A model generated the notes under the pieces. The model made no database searches. It was not told the origin of the DNA and worked only from the letters and a program-made list of their open reading frames with translations. A DNA stretch of 64,000 nucleotides from Vicia villosa. Its lineage: Eukaryota; Streptophyta; Magnoliopsida; Fabales; Fabaceae. Numbering within the stretch: position 1 is the stretch's first letter; the number at the start of each line of letters is the position of its first letter. Positions 34,988-48,104 of the stretch are shown piece by piece. The stretch covers positions 168,342 through 232,341 of the forward strand of contig NW_026706261.1 in NCBI RefSeq assembly GCF_029867415.1, given 5' to 3'. The position numbers were made by a program, and so were the translations under genes.

Positions 34988-36499
34988 CCGTTAATATCTA
35001 AAAACACGTCAATTTTTACATTTCACAAGTGGGTGATAGGAGGTTTGACCCAAATTCAGTACAGGACGAGTAATGCTAATAATAGGCGCATCTTGATAGA
35101 CGGAGACTAGGACCCAACGTAGGATAACATATGGTATCAGCTACGCACTCGCCTCGAATTCGGTCATTCTCAACTGAGTCATTTCAACTCTAGACGAACA
35201 CCGACTCAAATTTTTAACATTGAATCGTACACAGTATGCAAAATTGATGTCCACCATCACCTTCTCATATCACAATTTACAAGTGTTAGAAATGGTCATT
35301 TTCAACTGACTTTTTCCAACCTTGGAAGAACACCTACTTGAATTTTTAACATTCGGTTGGTTTTATACGTTGTGGATGCTTCAATGTTGAAAATTCGAGT
35401 CGGTGTTCGTACAGGGTTGTAATGAGTTAGTTGAGAAGGAGCTTTTTTAGTGTGACACTTATGAATTGTGATTTGGAAAGGTGATGGTGGATCTCAAGGA
35501 GTTTTATTGTTTAAATTTATTAATTTTTATGTTTTTTAGTGTGTTATGCATATTATGGACGATCCATTGTTAAAAATTTAAGTTAGTATTCGTCTATGGT
35601 TGGAAAGAGTCAATTGAGATACATCCTTTTTGTGTGACACTAGAAATGATAATTCTCAATTAACTTTTTCTAACCTAAGACGAACGCCGATCGAATTTTC
35701 AACATCATACCTTCCACAATGTGTAAAACAGACTAAAAACATATTGAAATTCAAAAAATTCAACATTTAGACACCCGGAGGTCCACCACCACCTTCCTTT
35801 ATAATGATTCACTAGTGACACATTAGAAAGAGTCCTTCTCAAGTGACTATTTCCAATCGAAGACAAACACTGACTTTTATGAGATAAATTTTTATGTCAC
35901 TTTAGTTAGATCCGTTTACAATATTTACTTAATTATATATGTTAATTTAGTGTTAAAATTTGACTTCCTAACTTTAAAACACATTGTCCACTGACTCTTT
36001 CCCACCTTAGACGAACACCGATTCAAATTTTCAACATCACACTAAAAATAGTCTTTCTAAACTAATTATTTCCAACCCTGTACGAACGCCGACTCAAATA
36101 ACATGCAAAACAGACGAACAAACACCTTTCCATATCACAATTCACAAGTTTCACACTAGAAATGATTCTTCTCAACTGACACTTTCCAACCCTAGATGGA
36201 CACTGACTCAGATGTTCACATCGGACTGTCTTCGATTGTCCATAACATGGAAAACAAACTAACAAACATAAAAATTCAAAATTTTAAATAATTAAACTCC
36301 TGAAGGTCCAATATCACATTTCCGTATCACAATTCACAAGTGTCACACTTAAAAGTGTCATTATCAATTAACTCTTTCCAACCTTGGATGTACATCGACT
36401 CATATTTTTAACGTCGGACCGTCCACAACTTGTAAAAACAAACTAACAAATATAAAAATTCAAAAACATCAACAATTAGACTGCCGGAGGTCTGCCACC
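34988..36499. repeat. Array of diverged repeats in mixed orientation
   Basis: The core ACGAACACCGACTCAAATTT with TTCAACAT recurs in plus orientation near 35198, 35318, 35683, 36009, 36078, 36192 and 36387. It is inverted near 35386-35416 and 35570-35610. A partial copy lies near 35860. Attached phrases such as TCACAATTCACAAGTGTCAC and CAACTGACTCTTTCCAACC travel with it. Spacing is irregular (about 70-200 bp). No coding content. Confidence 0.75.
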
Positions 36500-36966
36500 T
36501 GCAACACCCCATATTTCCCATTTATTAATTTAATTGAGATTTAAATTATTTATTGAAAAATTATTTGGCTTTTGTTGAATTATGGGAGGATTTTGGAAAA
36601 GAATGTTATTGGGCTTGTGGTGTAGTTAGTAGAGAGGAGGTGCTATTTGTGTAGGCCTTACTAACTATTGACTCTATTTTCATAAAATAAGAAAATAAGG
36701 AAAAATTGGAAATTGGAGAAAACAAAGAGTCAGAGAAGAGAAGAGCAGTACGTGAAAGAGAGTTGAAGGAAAAAGGGGAAGAACCAAGAACACTTGTTAA
36801 GGTAAGGGGGAACTCTCCAATTATCATCTTTTATGTTTTCAGAAGTGATAGGATTGATTGGGTAGATTAGTTCTCTCAATTATATATGTTCTAGGTTTTG
36901 GGATTTTGGAGTTTAGGTTCAATTGTGTGTTTTGATGCAATATAATGTGTATGAATGATTATGGAT
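36500..36966 (+). repeat. Tekay-like LTR W, first part
   Basis: Starts TGCAACACCCC and resembles LTR Z (TTTTCATAAAATAA, ACGTGAAAG and GGTAAGGGGGAACT in the same order). Cut at 36966 by solo LTR C. No gene. Confidence 0.75.
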
Positions 36967-37210
36967 TGTCATACCCCAAAATTTGCCCATCATATTTATT
37001 CATATTTCAGCCCATCTGACCTTTCAAATGCTCAAAGATACACAAGAAGGAAGTATACAGTCTCTCTCCTAAACAGCAGCCTCCAAACTAGGGTTTTGTA
37101 TTTTTCAAAGTAAAATCAGTTTCTGGTACCTCAAGTGGATCCCATGGTCTCTCATATACCTCAGAGGATCCTCATGCCAAGTTTCAGGCCCTGATTCAAA
37201 GGATTGCTCA

Positions 37211-37292
37211 GAAAGTCAACAGTCGACTAATTTGGTCTAAAAGTCAACTGTGGTCAAAGTATAGTCAAAATTCCTGATTTTTGGTCAACATC
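37211..37292 (+). promoter_or_regulatory. W-box core cluster in LTR C
   Basis: Five GTCAA cores in 80 bp (AGTCAAC twice, GGTCAAAG, AGTCAAAA, GGTCAACA). Same place as in LTRs A and D. Confidence 0.55.
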
Positions 37293-38850
37293 CCTATTTT
37301 GAGGTACCATTAATCATTTGATCAAATATTGATCATGATTCATCAAGGAAAGCTCAGAAATCAACAAAAGGGCGAGTTTCTAAAATAGGGTTTTTAACTA
37401 AAAGCCAACCCAAATTTGACCGATCATATCTCTCTCATACTTTATCAGAAATTCCCCAACCAAAGCTCATTCTCAAGGAAATTCAATTCTCTACAACCTT
37501 GATGTTGAGCCCAAGGTCAAGAAATGCTCCTGCCTAAGGGATATGTGTCAAAACATTACAGGTCCTCCTAAAAGTCAACAAAAAGTCACTTTTTCGCAAA
37601 GAGTGGTACAGGAACATGGAAGACTCAACTAAGATAAAACCAAGAGGAATGGTTAGGGGACATCTTAAGCTTTCTAGAATAATCAAGAACACTTTCATAT
37701 CATCAAAAACGAGAAAGTTATGAATGGTGGAAGTTGGTTAAAACTTGAGGAATGCATAAGGGTTAACTTGAGTAATCTTGAGGTTTTTCGACTAATGGGC
37801 CCATCATTTGGTTTCTAAACAAGCCCATAATATTAGAAGAAGCCTTTAAATCCATTATCTTATTTTTATGATATTTATTCATGTTTATTTGAATTTATAT
37901 TCATGTAAATATTAGGTAAATTATTAAAAATATAAAATAAATGGATAAAATCATAAAGGAGGGTTTGAATATTTCTAGAAGCTAAAAATCAGGGTTTGGA
38001 GGACAAGGAAACGTGTGAAGTTGATTGGGAGTTTGATTGGTTTGATTGAATACCAAAATAGAAACTTTCAATATCCTTTCAAAATCAAAAACACCAATCT
38101 TTTGATTTGAAAAGATTTGAGCCCATATTTTTTGACCTAATTCGTGATCTATATATATGCAACTCGTACCAATGCCAAGAAAAAGGATTGACTGCACCGA
38201 GTGCCCTAACAGAAGCAAAAAACGTGGAACAAGTTGAATTTGCAGTCGGAGTTTTAGGACAATTTAGACCAAGCTAAGCATTCAAATCAATTCTCCAGTG
38301 TTTTCTGAGTGAAACCCCGTCTCCAGCTTCAATCAGAACACGTCAAAACCCACCTCCATAATCACGGTTTGTTCTAAAAAATTTCAATGTTCCATTCGTT
38401 TGTGCACGCATCATAAATCGTTTTTGAATGTTTGGTTACATTTAGAATCTTGTTTGCAAGATATCTGGGTTGTTGGATTAAGGTTTTGATGCAGGTAAAA
38501 AGATACACCATTGTTAGGTTTTTGGAAGCTCTAAATTGGGTTTTTTCATGGAGGCAGAATTGACCCAGATTAATGGTACCGTTGTATTCAGGAGAAGATT
38601 TCTAGTCGAACCAAGTCTGGATCCAGAGTTTATGTGCAATATTTTGTAAATTTGATGATTGCAGGTATGTAGCTACGCCTAGAAACCGTGGCTATAGGGT
38701 GTATCAACAGCCATGTCCGTAGCTAAAACCCCTGGTAAAAAAGAAAAAGTTTGAATGGAGAAGACAACTGTAGCGCGCGTTGGGTTTAAAATTCAAACTT
38801 TGTGTGGTTTCATTTAAATAACCTTTTTGCTATTTTTCTAGCAGCGAACA

Positions 38851-38936
38851 GAGTCTGGCTCAGTGGCAAGCAGCGCGTCCTAATGCCTTCGTATGCAAGG
38901 GCAGGGGTTCGATCCCTGCCTCTTGCATTATTTTTT
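38851..38936 (+). other. tRNA-like Pol III unit in LTR C
   Basis: A box TGGCTCAGTGGC (38856-38867), B box GGTTCGATCCC (38906-38916) in a T-arm-like hairpin GGCAGGG/CCCTGCC, and a T6 run at 38931-38936. The order and spacing of a type 2 Pol III promoter with terminator. Acceptor and anticodon stems are weak, so it is not a normal tRNA gene. Confidence 0.65.
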
Positions 38937-40826
38937 GAAATAATTCTTTTGTATAACCCTGCAGGCAGATTCAGTGCATGCGATCTCAGCAGACGTACGG
39001 TACACCCTCAGAACGGGCCAAGGGATCTTCAACGTGTCCAAGTCAGACGAATCCAGGTGCATCCCTACCATACACCTTCAGAAGCCAACTGCACCAAATT
39101 TTCCACGCTAAGTTTTTTCTAATTTAATTCTTTTTATTTATTTCTCATAGGCTTTTTTTGTTTGTTTTGTTTTTTTTTAACACTAAATTTTTTTCTAAAG
39201 ATTTGTTATCTTTCTTTTAAACTAACTTTCTTTTCACAATTTGTTTAAATAAAAATAATTTTAATTTTTATAATTTAATTATTTTAGAATTATTAGGATT
39301 AGTCTCTAAATTAATTAGGTTTATAACCATTAATTAATTTTAGGATTACTTAGCCTCGACTTTAAACAGAACCCTAGTAGTCATAGGTGTCTTAGGCAGG
39401 TGTCTTCCATTAACTTAGTGTCGCTTTTCATAAAACCTCATTCCCTAAAAAAAAATCAGGATTTACCCTGACATTTTCAAAAACCTTTTCCTTTTTTATT
39501 TTAACTCATTTCATATAAACATTTTATTTTTTATAATTTTATGTAACTAATTATCACATTTAATTGCACGTTCGATTTTCTTAATTTCTAAAAAGTTATT
39601 TAAAAATATTAAATTAATTGCTTCGCCTGTTAGGGTGTGTGTATTTTCAGTCGATGCACTAACATTTCCCTTCTTTGTGCCCAATTTTCAGGGTTAATCA
39701 AAGATCTTTCAGCCGCGCGCCTCGCCATACCAAAAAAGCTAAGTTTCTATTTAACATCATTTTGTTTTATTTTTGCCTTGCAAATTAAAATAGGGTTTCC
39801 TCCATAGTTAATGAATATGTAATACACTAACCTTTATTTATTTTCCTCTTAATTTTCAGAGTCTATCGAGGGTTCGAGGAAGATCAAGTCATTCAAGGAT
39901 ATTTATACTAATTATTGGTCCTTCTTATTTTCTGCTTTTATTCCCCTTCCCCGCAGGTGTTTATTGTAATAGCGTAGGAAATTTTATTTCTGCCTCTATT
40001 TTATTTGCGTGGTTAGTAATTTAGGGAGTGATAACCATGAATTAAACATAGATCACCTAATTACAAGATAAATGTCATCGAAGTTAACCACATGATTATG
40101 CACCCACACACCTTTAGGGTAACCCCTCTTGTTGCCTGTTGCCTTATATCGTTGCCTTGTTGCCTTAATTTTGTTGCCTAAAAATAGTCAAGTCCCTCGA
40201 TTCTGAGGATACCTAAAGCAATGTTGCCTGTTGCCTTCAAAGTTATTGAAACTCCCTCAAGGTTGCCTTATAAAGAATAATTGTCCCAATTGCTAAGGTA
40301 TCCTCGCCTGTTGCCTAAAAGATAAAATGACTAATATATCCTTCCCTTAGACTACCTGCCCTCTTTATGGCATGGGACAGTCTTGTGGCGAACGATTATT
40401 CTCGATGACCCTTAAACATCCAATTGAAAGACTTCCTGCCCTCTCATGGTATGGATAGACCCTTTCGCCCTGAAAAGCTAAAAGAACGTTTTTTCTAAAC
40501 TTAGGGTAGTTGCTATTAATTGCTTGCTCTTTTTCAAATTCAAATTCAAATTCAAAATCTTTTCCCACTTCTTTTCAAAGAAACTTTTCAAAAAGACTAC
40601 GCTTATTTACAAGCTAAAGTACTTCTTCAAATTTCTATTCACACCCTGCTTTTCAAACAATTCAAACAAACAAGTGAGCTAAGCAATTAAGAGCCCATGA
40701 ATAACCATGGATGCAAAGGGTGCTTTACACCTTCCCTTTGTATAACTTACCCCCCGAACTCAAAATCTTTTCAAAAGGTCTTTTCCTATTCTTTTAGCCT
40801 TTCTTATTGGATAAAATAAAAGTCGG

Positions 40827-40836
40827 TGGCGACTCT
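40827..40836 (+). other. PBS-like motif inside U5 of LTR C
   Basis: TGGCGACTCT, 45 bases before the LTR end, preceded by GTCGG as in LTR B. Confidence 0.65.
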
Positions 40837-40885
40837 TGCTTACCACGGCATTTCTTTAAAAGTCAGTTCACCGTATGACATGGAT

Positions 40886-41001
40886 GTTAGGTGAATTTGT
40901 ATTGTGTTAGAATTATGTTAAATGGCTGTAATTAGTTCTGTTTTGGTGTGAGATTCGTATTGGAATGAAATGGTGATGAGTAGAGGGGCTGAGATGCTGT
41001 C
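40886..41001 (+). repeat. Tekay-like LTR W, continued
   Basis: Resumes after the right TGGAT target copy of LTR C and matches the part of LTR Z near 17820-17935. Cut at 41001 by LTR D. Confidence 0.7.
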
Positions 41002-41267
41002 TGTCATACCCCAAAATTTGCCCAACATATTTATTCATATCCCAGTCCATCTAACTTTCAAATGCTCAAAGATATACAAGAAAGAAACATGCAGCCTCTC
41101 TCCTAAACAACAGCCTCTAAATTAGGGTTTTTGATTTAATCAAGGAATTTGAACTTCTGATACCTCAAGTGGATTCCATGATCTCTCATATGATTCAAAG
41201 TACCCTCATTCCAAGTTTCAATCCCTGATTCAAAAGATTGCTCACCCAATGGCCCAAACGATCGATA

Positions 41268-41335
41268 ATCGACTGGTTGACCTAAAAGTCAAACTATGGT
41301 CAAACCACAGTCAAAACTTCTGACTTTGGGTCAAC
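41268..41335 (+). promoter_or_regulatory. W-box core cluster in LTR D
   Basis: TTGACC followed by four GTCAA cores (AGTCAAAC, GGTCAAAC, AGTCAAAA, GGTCAACA) in about 70 bp. Confidence 0.55.
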
Positions 41336-42924
41336 ATCCTCATTATGAAGTTTCATTCATCATTTGATCAAGTATTGATCATGATTCATCAAGAAAAGTT
41401 CAGAAATCAACAAAACCTAAAGTTTCTAAATTAGGGTTTTCTAGAAGAAAGTCAACTGAACTTTGACCAGCCATAACTTCCACATGGAACATCATAAATT
41501 TCCCATCCAAAGCTCAATTTGAAGTAAATTGAATTCTCTACAAATTTGTCTCTCATATGCCAGGTCTAAAAATGCTTCATTTAAGAGATATGGATCAAAA
41601 CATTATAGGTCCTTTTCAAAAGTCAACCAAAAGTCATCTTTTTCAAAAGAGCACACAAGGAGCATGGAAAATTATTTTGACATGAGACCAAAAACATTGG
41701 TTAGAGGACTCTTCAAGGTTTCTAAAAAGACCAAGAACTTGGAAAAATGTTGAAGAATGAGGAAATGGCAAGGTGTACAAGTTCACCTATTTCCAAGGGC
41801 ATGTATGAAGAGAAAAAGATCCAAAACTCCAAATATTTCCAAATGGGCCTATAAATTTATGACCCAAACTGGTTCTTGACATTATCCATGGCCTCTATGC
41901 TCCTTGCCACGCCTCCTCTATTTTTATTTTATTTATTTTTGAGTTAAAGAAGCAAAAAATCAATTTTAATTAAATAAAATATAAAAATAATGGGCAAGAT
42001 GATTTGGGCTTGATATTTACATGACTTGAGGACCAAGAGAGCCCATGATAGCTGGAAAAATCGTGTAAGGGATATTTGCATGGAGATTGAGCAATTTTGG
42101 AAATATTGTACTTTTGATTTCTCAATCGAATATCTTCCAATGAATGCAATATTTCTTCTCATTATTTCTGACCTAATGCACCTAATATATATACTAAACA
42201 AGACTCAGTCATGAAAAAAAAAAGGGAGGGTTGGAGGAACCCTAAAAATCATTCAAAGTTTCCAAGTTCTAGGGCATATTCAAAGTCAATTCTCCAGCCG
42301 TTTTTGATCAATTCCAAGGGTCAAGTTGTCCTCACGAGACTCCCAGTACCTGATTCAAACCATTGAACGAACAAAGTTGTGCCCAGAACCGGTCTCACGA
42401 AGTTACACTACTTGGTAAAAATCTCAAAATCCAAATCTTCGTTTTACATCGCATGAATGTTTTTAACGGGTGGATTCATGTTCATATTGTTGTTTGTGAA
42501 TGTTTAGAACCGTTATGCGTGAGTTTACGCGCAAGAACCACGCATCACCATTGTTAGGGCACTTAGAGCTTGCACCCTCGTTTTCATAGTTAGGAATATT
42601 ATTTGTTAAAACTAACCATGCCATTGAGATCAAAACACCTTAATTAGGTGATCTGGGCAATCTTGGTTCGTGTTGGGTTTGTCTTTTGCAGGTTTCAAAG
42701 TTGTATGCATGGGGAGGAAGAACCTGCGGAAAAATCCGCAGGTAGATCCGCAGGAAAAATCGCGTGTGAATCCGTAGGAGATCTGGAAACGATGATGAGC
42801 AGTAACCTTGGTGGTTGATGACCCACGCGTGGCATATGCATAGTGGATGGTCAATACTTCTAACACCTCCCCAATTCTAATTGGCCAGTCAACGCTTCTC
42901 ATAGTCTCTCTCTCTTTCTCATTC

Positions 42925-43010
42925 GTTGGTCTATACACCAGGAGTGGCAGGCAAGGAACTAGTACACCATTCAAGACCTGGGTTCGAATCCCAACCAGGC
43001 ATTTATTTTT
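42925..43010 (+). other. tRNA-like unit in LTR D
   Basis: Perfect B box GGTTCGAATCC (42981-42991) in a short hairpin, and a T5 run at 43006-43010. The A box is weak (GGAGTGGCAGGC region). Same relative place as in LTR C, just before a ...GCAGG segment. Confidence 0.5.
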
Positions 43011-44302
43011 AAACCATGTTCTGTTTGCAGGTCCAATACACGCGTGCTCACTCAGGCTACGCTACTCCCTCGCATGCCAGCCCTTAGATCTCCCTAATAT
43101 TAGATCTGACGCCCAAGGATCTACAGACGCACCATGGACATTCAAAGGCTTACCACACTCCATCAAAATCCTGGTTTTCTCTATTCTATCTCATTTATTT
43201 AAATATTGGTTTATAGTTTTAATTAAAACCTTCTTTAAAATACTTATTTTTAATAATTGTAATAATTTTAATTTAAGTTTAAGTAATAGTGTTAATTTAA
43301 GTTTTAGGTCAATAATTTTAATTTAAGTTTTATAATGATTTTAAGTTTTTATAATAATTTAAACTTTAATTTCAATTTAGGTTAATTAACTTATTTTTAG
43401 ATTTAATCAATAATATAATTTTAACCACTAACTAATTTTAGGTCTTTAAACCTTATGTTCACAGACCCGAGGTAAACTTTGTCCATTAACGCACTATGTT
43501 TAAACCTTATTTAGGTCACAACAAGTTTTCTTAATAAACCTTAGGGGTTTAGTGTTAGGGTTTGTGAGGTCTGACGAGGATCATTCCTACACTGAATTTT
43601 TCCTTTTTTCTTTGTGCAGTTTTTCAGGGTTACCATCAGGGTTCGTCCGCCTACGCGCCATCATATCAAAAAGCTAAGTGATTTAAGTTTTCTAATTTCT
43701 CTTGTTTAAATATCATTTTATTTTTATTCTGCCTTTTAATAGGGATTGCCTCAATAGCCATCGAATCTGTAATACACTAACCACTATCATTTTTCTGTTT
43801 AATTCTCAGATGATCAGAGTCAATCAAGGTTCGAGGAAGATTAAGGGCGGAGATCAAGATTATTAAATTAATTATTTATATTTTTTCTTTTGCCTTTTAA
43901 TTCCCCCATCCCCGCAGGTGTTTATTGTAATAGCGTAGGATTTTTATTTTCCTGCCTTTAATTTCTGCAATTTTAAACTGCGTGGTTAGTAATCTTAGGG
44001 AGTGCAAGCCTTTAATAGAATTAGAATAACTATAATTACAAGATAAATGCAATCGAATCGAATCACGTGATTTATGCACACACTCACCTTTAGGGTAACC
44101 CTTTTTGTTGCCTTTGTTGCCTGTTGCCTTAATTATGTTGCCTAATAATAGTCAAGTCCCTCGATTCCGAGGATACCTAAAGCAAAACAAATGTTGCCCT
44201 CTGTGGACCTCCGTTTTTTATCCCGGGCCATACCTCTGTTCTGGAGAGATACGTGAACTGACTCTTTTTTATCGCTTAATGCTTTCGCATTTTGAAAATT
44301 CA

Positions 44303-44313
44303 CAGAGTCGCCA
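44303..44313 (-). other. PBS-like motif inside U5 of LTR B
   Basis: Minus strand TGGCGACTCTG, about 100 bases before the LTR end; identical to the first 11 bases of the true primer site of B. Confidence 0.7.
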
Positions 44314-47300
44314 CCGACCTTTTATTTTATCCAATTAAGGAAAGGTTTATAAAAGAAACAGATAAAAGACCTTTAAGAAATTCTGGGTAAGGGGGTAGGT
44401 TATACAAAGGGAAGGTGTTAGCACCCTTTGTATCCATGGTTATCCATGGGCTCTTAAGTTTGCTTAGCTCACTTGTTTTTCGATCACTTTTCAATTGCTT
44501 TAGAATGCTCATATGTGGTTTCAAATACTTTTGTAAATTGAATTTTGTAATGATCCGTGTGTGGATGTATACAAAATGCTTGTTTATCTTTCGAAAGATG
44601 TTTTGAAAAGAACGTTAACTTTGTAATAATCCGTGTTTGGATGTATACAAAGTATTGTCTTTTTTGAAAGTTTTGTTTTGAAAAACAACAGTGTATGAGA
44701 ATTTTGTTTGTTTTGATTTGAGCAAGCAAACTAGGAGGTCTACCCTGAGTTGTAAGGTCTTTATCCTATTTCCTTTAAAAATCTATCCTTTCACCGGATA
44801 TAAACGCAAGGTTCGATTTTGTACTCGAAACAGTAGAATTTTGACTTTGATTGTGAAAAGAATGAGAAGGGATTACCTTAAAGGTGCAAGTGTGATTGTG
44901 TTTGTATTCAGATATTTTATCTTTGAAGTTAGTGATCTAACGGTTCAATTTTATCTTTGACATACACGCAGTTTATATTTGCTGGAAATTAAAATGCGGA
45001 AATGTAAAGTGCGGAAAGTAAATCTACGCTATTACATCGATTGTGCAGGAAATGTAAACTAGCCTATTTACATGAATTTGACATCCTATACATTTATCTA
45101 GGAATTTAAATTGCAAGAAAAATAAAAGGCATGTTTTTGGATTTTTTATGATTTATTTTAATTATGATTAATGCATGATTAATTAAATTAAAATGAAGAA
45201 AAAAAATGAAAATAGATTTAAACCTAGAAATTAAGTTTAAAATATGTACAAAATATTTGTCAATTAATTTTAAAACAAAACTAATTTTTTTGGAATTTTT
45301 GGAATTTGATTTGAAATTGATTTAAGCTAATTAAAACATAATTATACAAATAATTATACAAATAATTAAAACTTAGAGAGAAAATTATTCAAAATATGTA
45401 CAAAATTAGTTTATAATATATAAACAATATTTTATATAAAGAACAATTTTTTTTTAATGATTTTTTGATTGGTTAGAATAATTAAAAAGCCAATATATAA
45501 ATATATACTAATTAATTATGCAGAATATTGAAATTTTGAAGAAAAATAAAATATTTTTATTTCAGAAAATAATATATTATTTTAGAAGTCTAAAAATATT
45601 TTTTGTGTATTTTTTGGATTTTTAAAACTATTTTAATTAATTTAACAAAGAAATTAAAATAAAAATAGAAAATAAAAGGATACTGATCAGGTGTGGTGGG
45701 ATTGAGAGTCCATGGTAAGGAGTTCTTTGTCTGGAGCGTTGGATGATGTGACTGGAACGATCATGTGGTCACTGAAACGAGGGAGCATGATGCGTACATA
45801 GCCTGCAAAGCACTGAATCATATATTTAAAAAAAAACAAACGCGCGCAGGGCAGCCAATGAGAGGCTGCCACGAGTTCGTCTTCTTCCTCCGTCCGTTGG
45901 CTTAGGCCTGCAACTGTCACTAAAGGTTTTAGTGACGGTTTTTTGCTGTAGCTACATGTCCTGCAAAATAACGAATAGGGGTAAACCTAAAAATAAATTT
46001 GGCGCGACCCCTCCATTCAATTCGTCTGATCCATACGAACTCAATGGTACCACTTAGAACCTCTAATTTTGCCTATTTCAGAAAGCCCTAATTTTGAAAC
46101 TATGAACCCTAAAATGGTAGTTTCGTGTATACGTGTTCAAACTTCAATTAAGTTTCCAGAAATGATCTACACATCAAACCAAACTCAACTATATGTCTAC
46201 ATCTTGTTAAGCATGCGTGGATAACCAGATACGAATTGATTTAAGTTCGAACAAATTATGACCTGTATAGCTCGATTTAGTGAGCTTCAAGGCTTGTAAT
46301 TGATTGGGATACGTTTATTGATGTTCAAAGATGATGTTTGAATGCTTTGTTTGAACTGAAACTAGTTAGAAACTAAAATTCGAATTTTGAATTTCTTTCA
46401 AAAAGTTCCAAGTGGTTACAAGTGTATTATGAGTAAGGCTTTGTTTCTGAACTTGTCTCCTTTGTTACTGCAGTATGCTAGCCTATTTATAAGCATTGAA
46501 GTGCTTAAAATCTAAGCTAGAAAGCAATAAGTGCTTTTGCTAGAATCTTGACTTTTCCACATATGTAGCTTGGCATTTAAGCCACTATGGCTTGATTTTC
46601 TTCTCTTCCTCTGCTGTACTTTGCTTTGAGACAGAGTTGAATGAGTCATATTGATGAGTCATGCTTGGAATACAAGCTATCCATTATCCTTTCATCTTTC
46701 CTTTTAATTTAATCTTAAAATAAGAAAAAATCAAGCAAAAATGGATGAAAAATGTTATGGGCTTAGTCTTGGTCGTGGGAGGCCCATAATATCATGGAAA
46801 TGATGTTTGAACCATGAAAACTTGGCCCCATTTGGAAAAAATGCATTTTTGAGCAATGTTGGTTTTATGCATTTTCCAAAATTTAGCCAACTTCAACAAG
46901 GTGTAAATCCCTCAATTTTTGTCATATGTAGGATATCTTGCACTTTTTGGAAACCTCAAAGAGTCCTCTAACCAATGCCTTTGGTCTCATGTCAAAATGA
47001 TTTTTGATGCTCTTTGTGTGTCCTTTTGAAAAAAGTGTCTTTTTGTTGACTTTGAAAATGACCTGTAATGTCTTTGATCATATTTTTCAAATGGTGAATC
47101 CAATGACCATGGGATCAATGGAATTTGAAAGATAATTGAATTTCCTTCAAAATGAGCTTTGGTTTGAATTTTTTGGATGAAGGATGAGAGAGTTATGATC
47201 AGTCAAAGTTGAGTTGACTTTTCAGGCAAAAACCCTAATTTTGAATCTTAGGGTTTTGTTGATTTTTGATCTTTCCTTGATGAATTATGATCATCCAATG

Positions 47301-47329
47301 ATCAAATGATGAATCCTTTGACAAAATAT

Positions 47330-47403
47330 GGACTTTGACAAAAAATTTCATTTTTGACTGTCTGTTGACTTTTTGGGTCAAACGGGTCGTCTGTTGACTG
47401 TTT
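47330..47403 (-). promoter_or_regulatory. W-box core cluster in LTR B
   Basis: Five TTGAC or GTCAA cores (TTTGACAA, TTTGACTG, GTTGACTT, GGTCAAAC, GTTGACTG) in about 75 bp of U3. Confidence 0.55.
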
Positions 47404-48104
47404 GAGCTGCTGACGGTGCGTCTGAGTGAATTGAAGTTTGAAAATTTGAATGATGGTACTTTGAGATATATGGATGTGTATGAAATCCATTTGAGCTCTC
47501 AAAAACTTGTTTCTCCTGTAAAAACAAGAAAACCCTAGTCAGGGACTGTTTATGTAGGAGACAGTTAAGCGTACCTGATTTTTGTGCAGTGTTGAGTCTC
47601 TGCTAATCGCGTGATATTCAGAAGACTTCTAGAACAAAAATCTTGGAATTTTGAATTGTGAAAGATTGATTTGATTGATGGTACAAAACACTGAGAATTG
47701 TACTGCCAGCAGTTTGGCTGTCAACTGACTGTCCAGGTATTGGTGTAGCATTTAGAGTGAAAAATCAACAGTCAAAGTTAATTTTCTTTTTTGTTGTTTT
47801 TGTTTTTGTTTTATGTGAAAAATGAAAGTTTATTTACATGACTTGTTGAAAAACACAGACATAATAAATAACCAATATTTACTGTATGCGGGCAAAATTA
47901 CCGATAATAACCCTGAAAATCATTTAATGCACAGAAAAATGAACATTTGACTGGCAGAAAACACATAAAATATTATCTGAGTAATTTAAGCAATATTATG
48001 ACAAATAGTACAACATTTAATACTGACAGTACAAATATTACATACTATATTGAACAGTACGACGAATAAACGGTACATTTAAGAAATAAGAAATACGGCA
48101 AATT

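Larger units (their letters stand above)
36967..40880 (+). repeat. Solo Ogre-like LTR C (3914 bp)
   Basis: From TGTCATACCCC to CGTATGACA; the ends form a 7-bp inverted repeat TGTCATA/TATGACA. Direct target copies TGGAT at 36962-36966 and 40881-40885. No internal region, so it was left by recombination between two LTRs. Contains a W-box cluster, a TATA box (38149-38158), a tRNA-like unit (38851-38936), GTTGCC micro-repeats (40130-40330) and a PBS-like motif near its end. Confidence 0.93.
41002..44201 (+). repeat. Ogre-like LTR D, cut by element B
   Basis: Starts TGTCATACCCC and parallels LTR C along its length: W boxes, TATATATA near 42185, a tRNA-like unit, the CCCCGCAGGTGTTTATTGTAA-type segment (43913, given in part), and GTTGCC micro-repeats. 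It stops at 44201 in the micro-repeat region where Ogre B begins. The remainder should lie beyond B, outside the window. ORFs inside (such as 42847-43326) have no domain. Confidence 0.85.

Noticed and set aside
38851..38924. Functional tRNA gene
   Set aside because: A and B boxes and the T-arm are good, but acceptor and anticodon arms do not pair well.
42847..43326. 159-codon ORF as a host gene
   Set aside because: No domain, lies within LTR D, overlaps the tRNA-like unit and AT-rich DNA.
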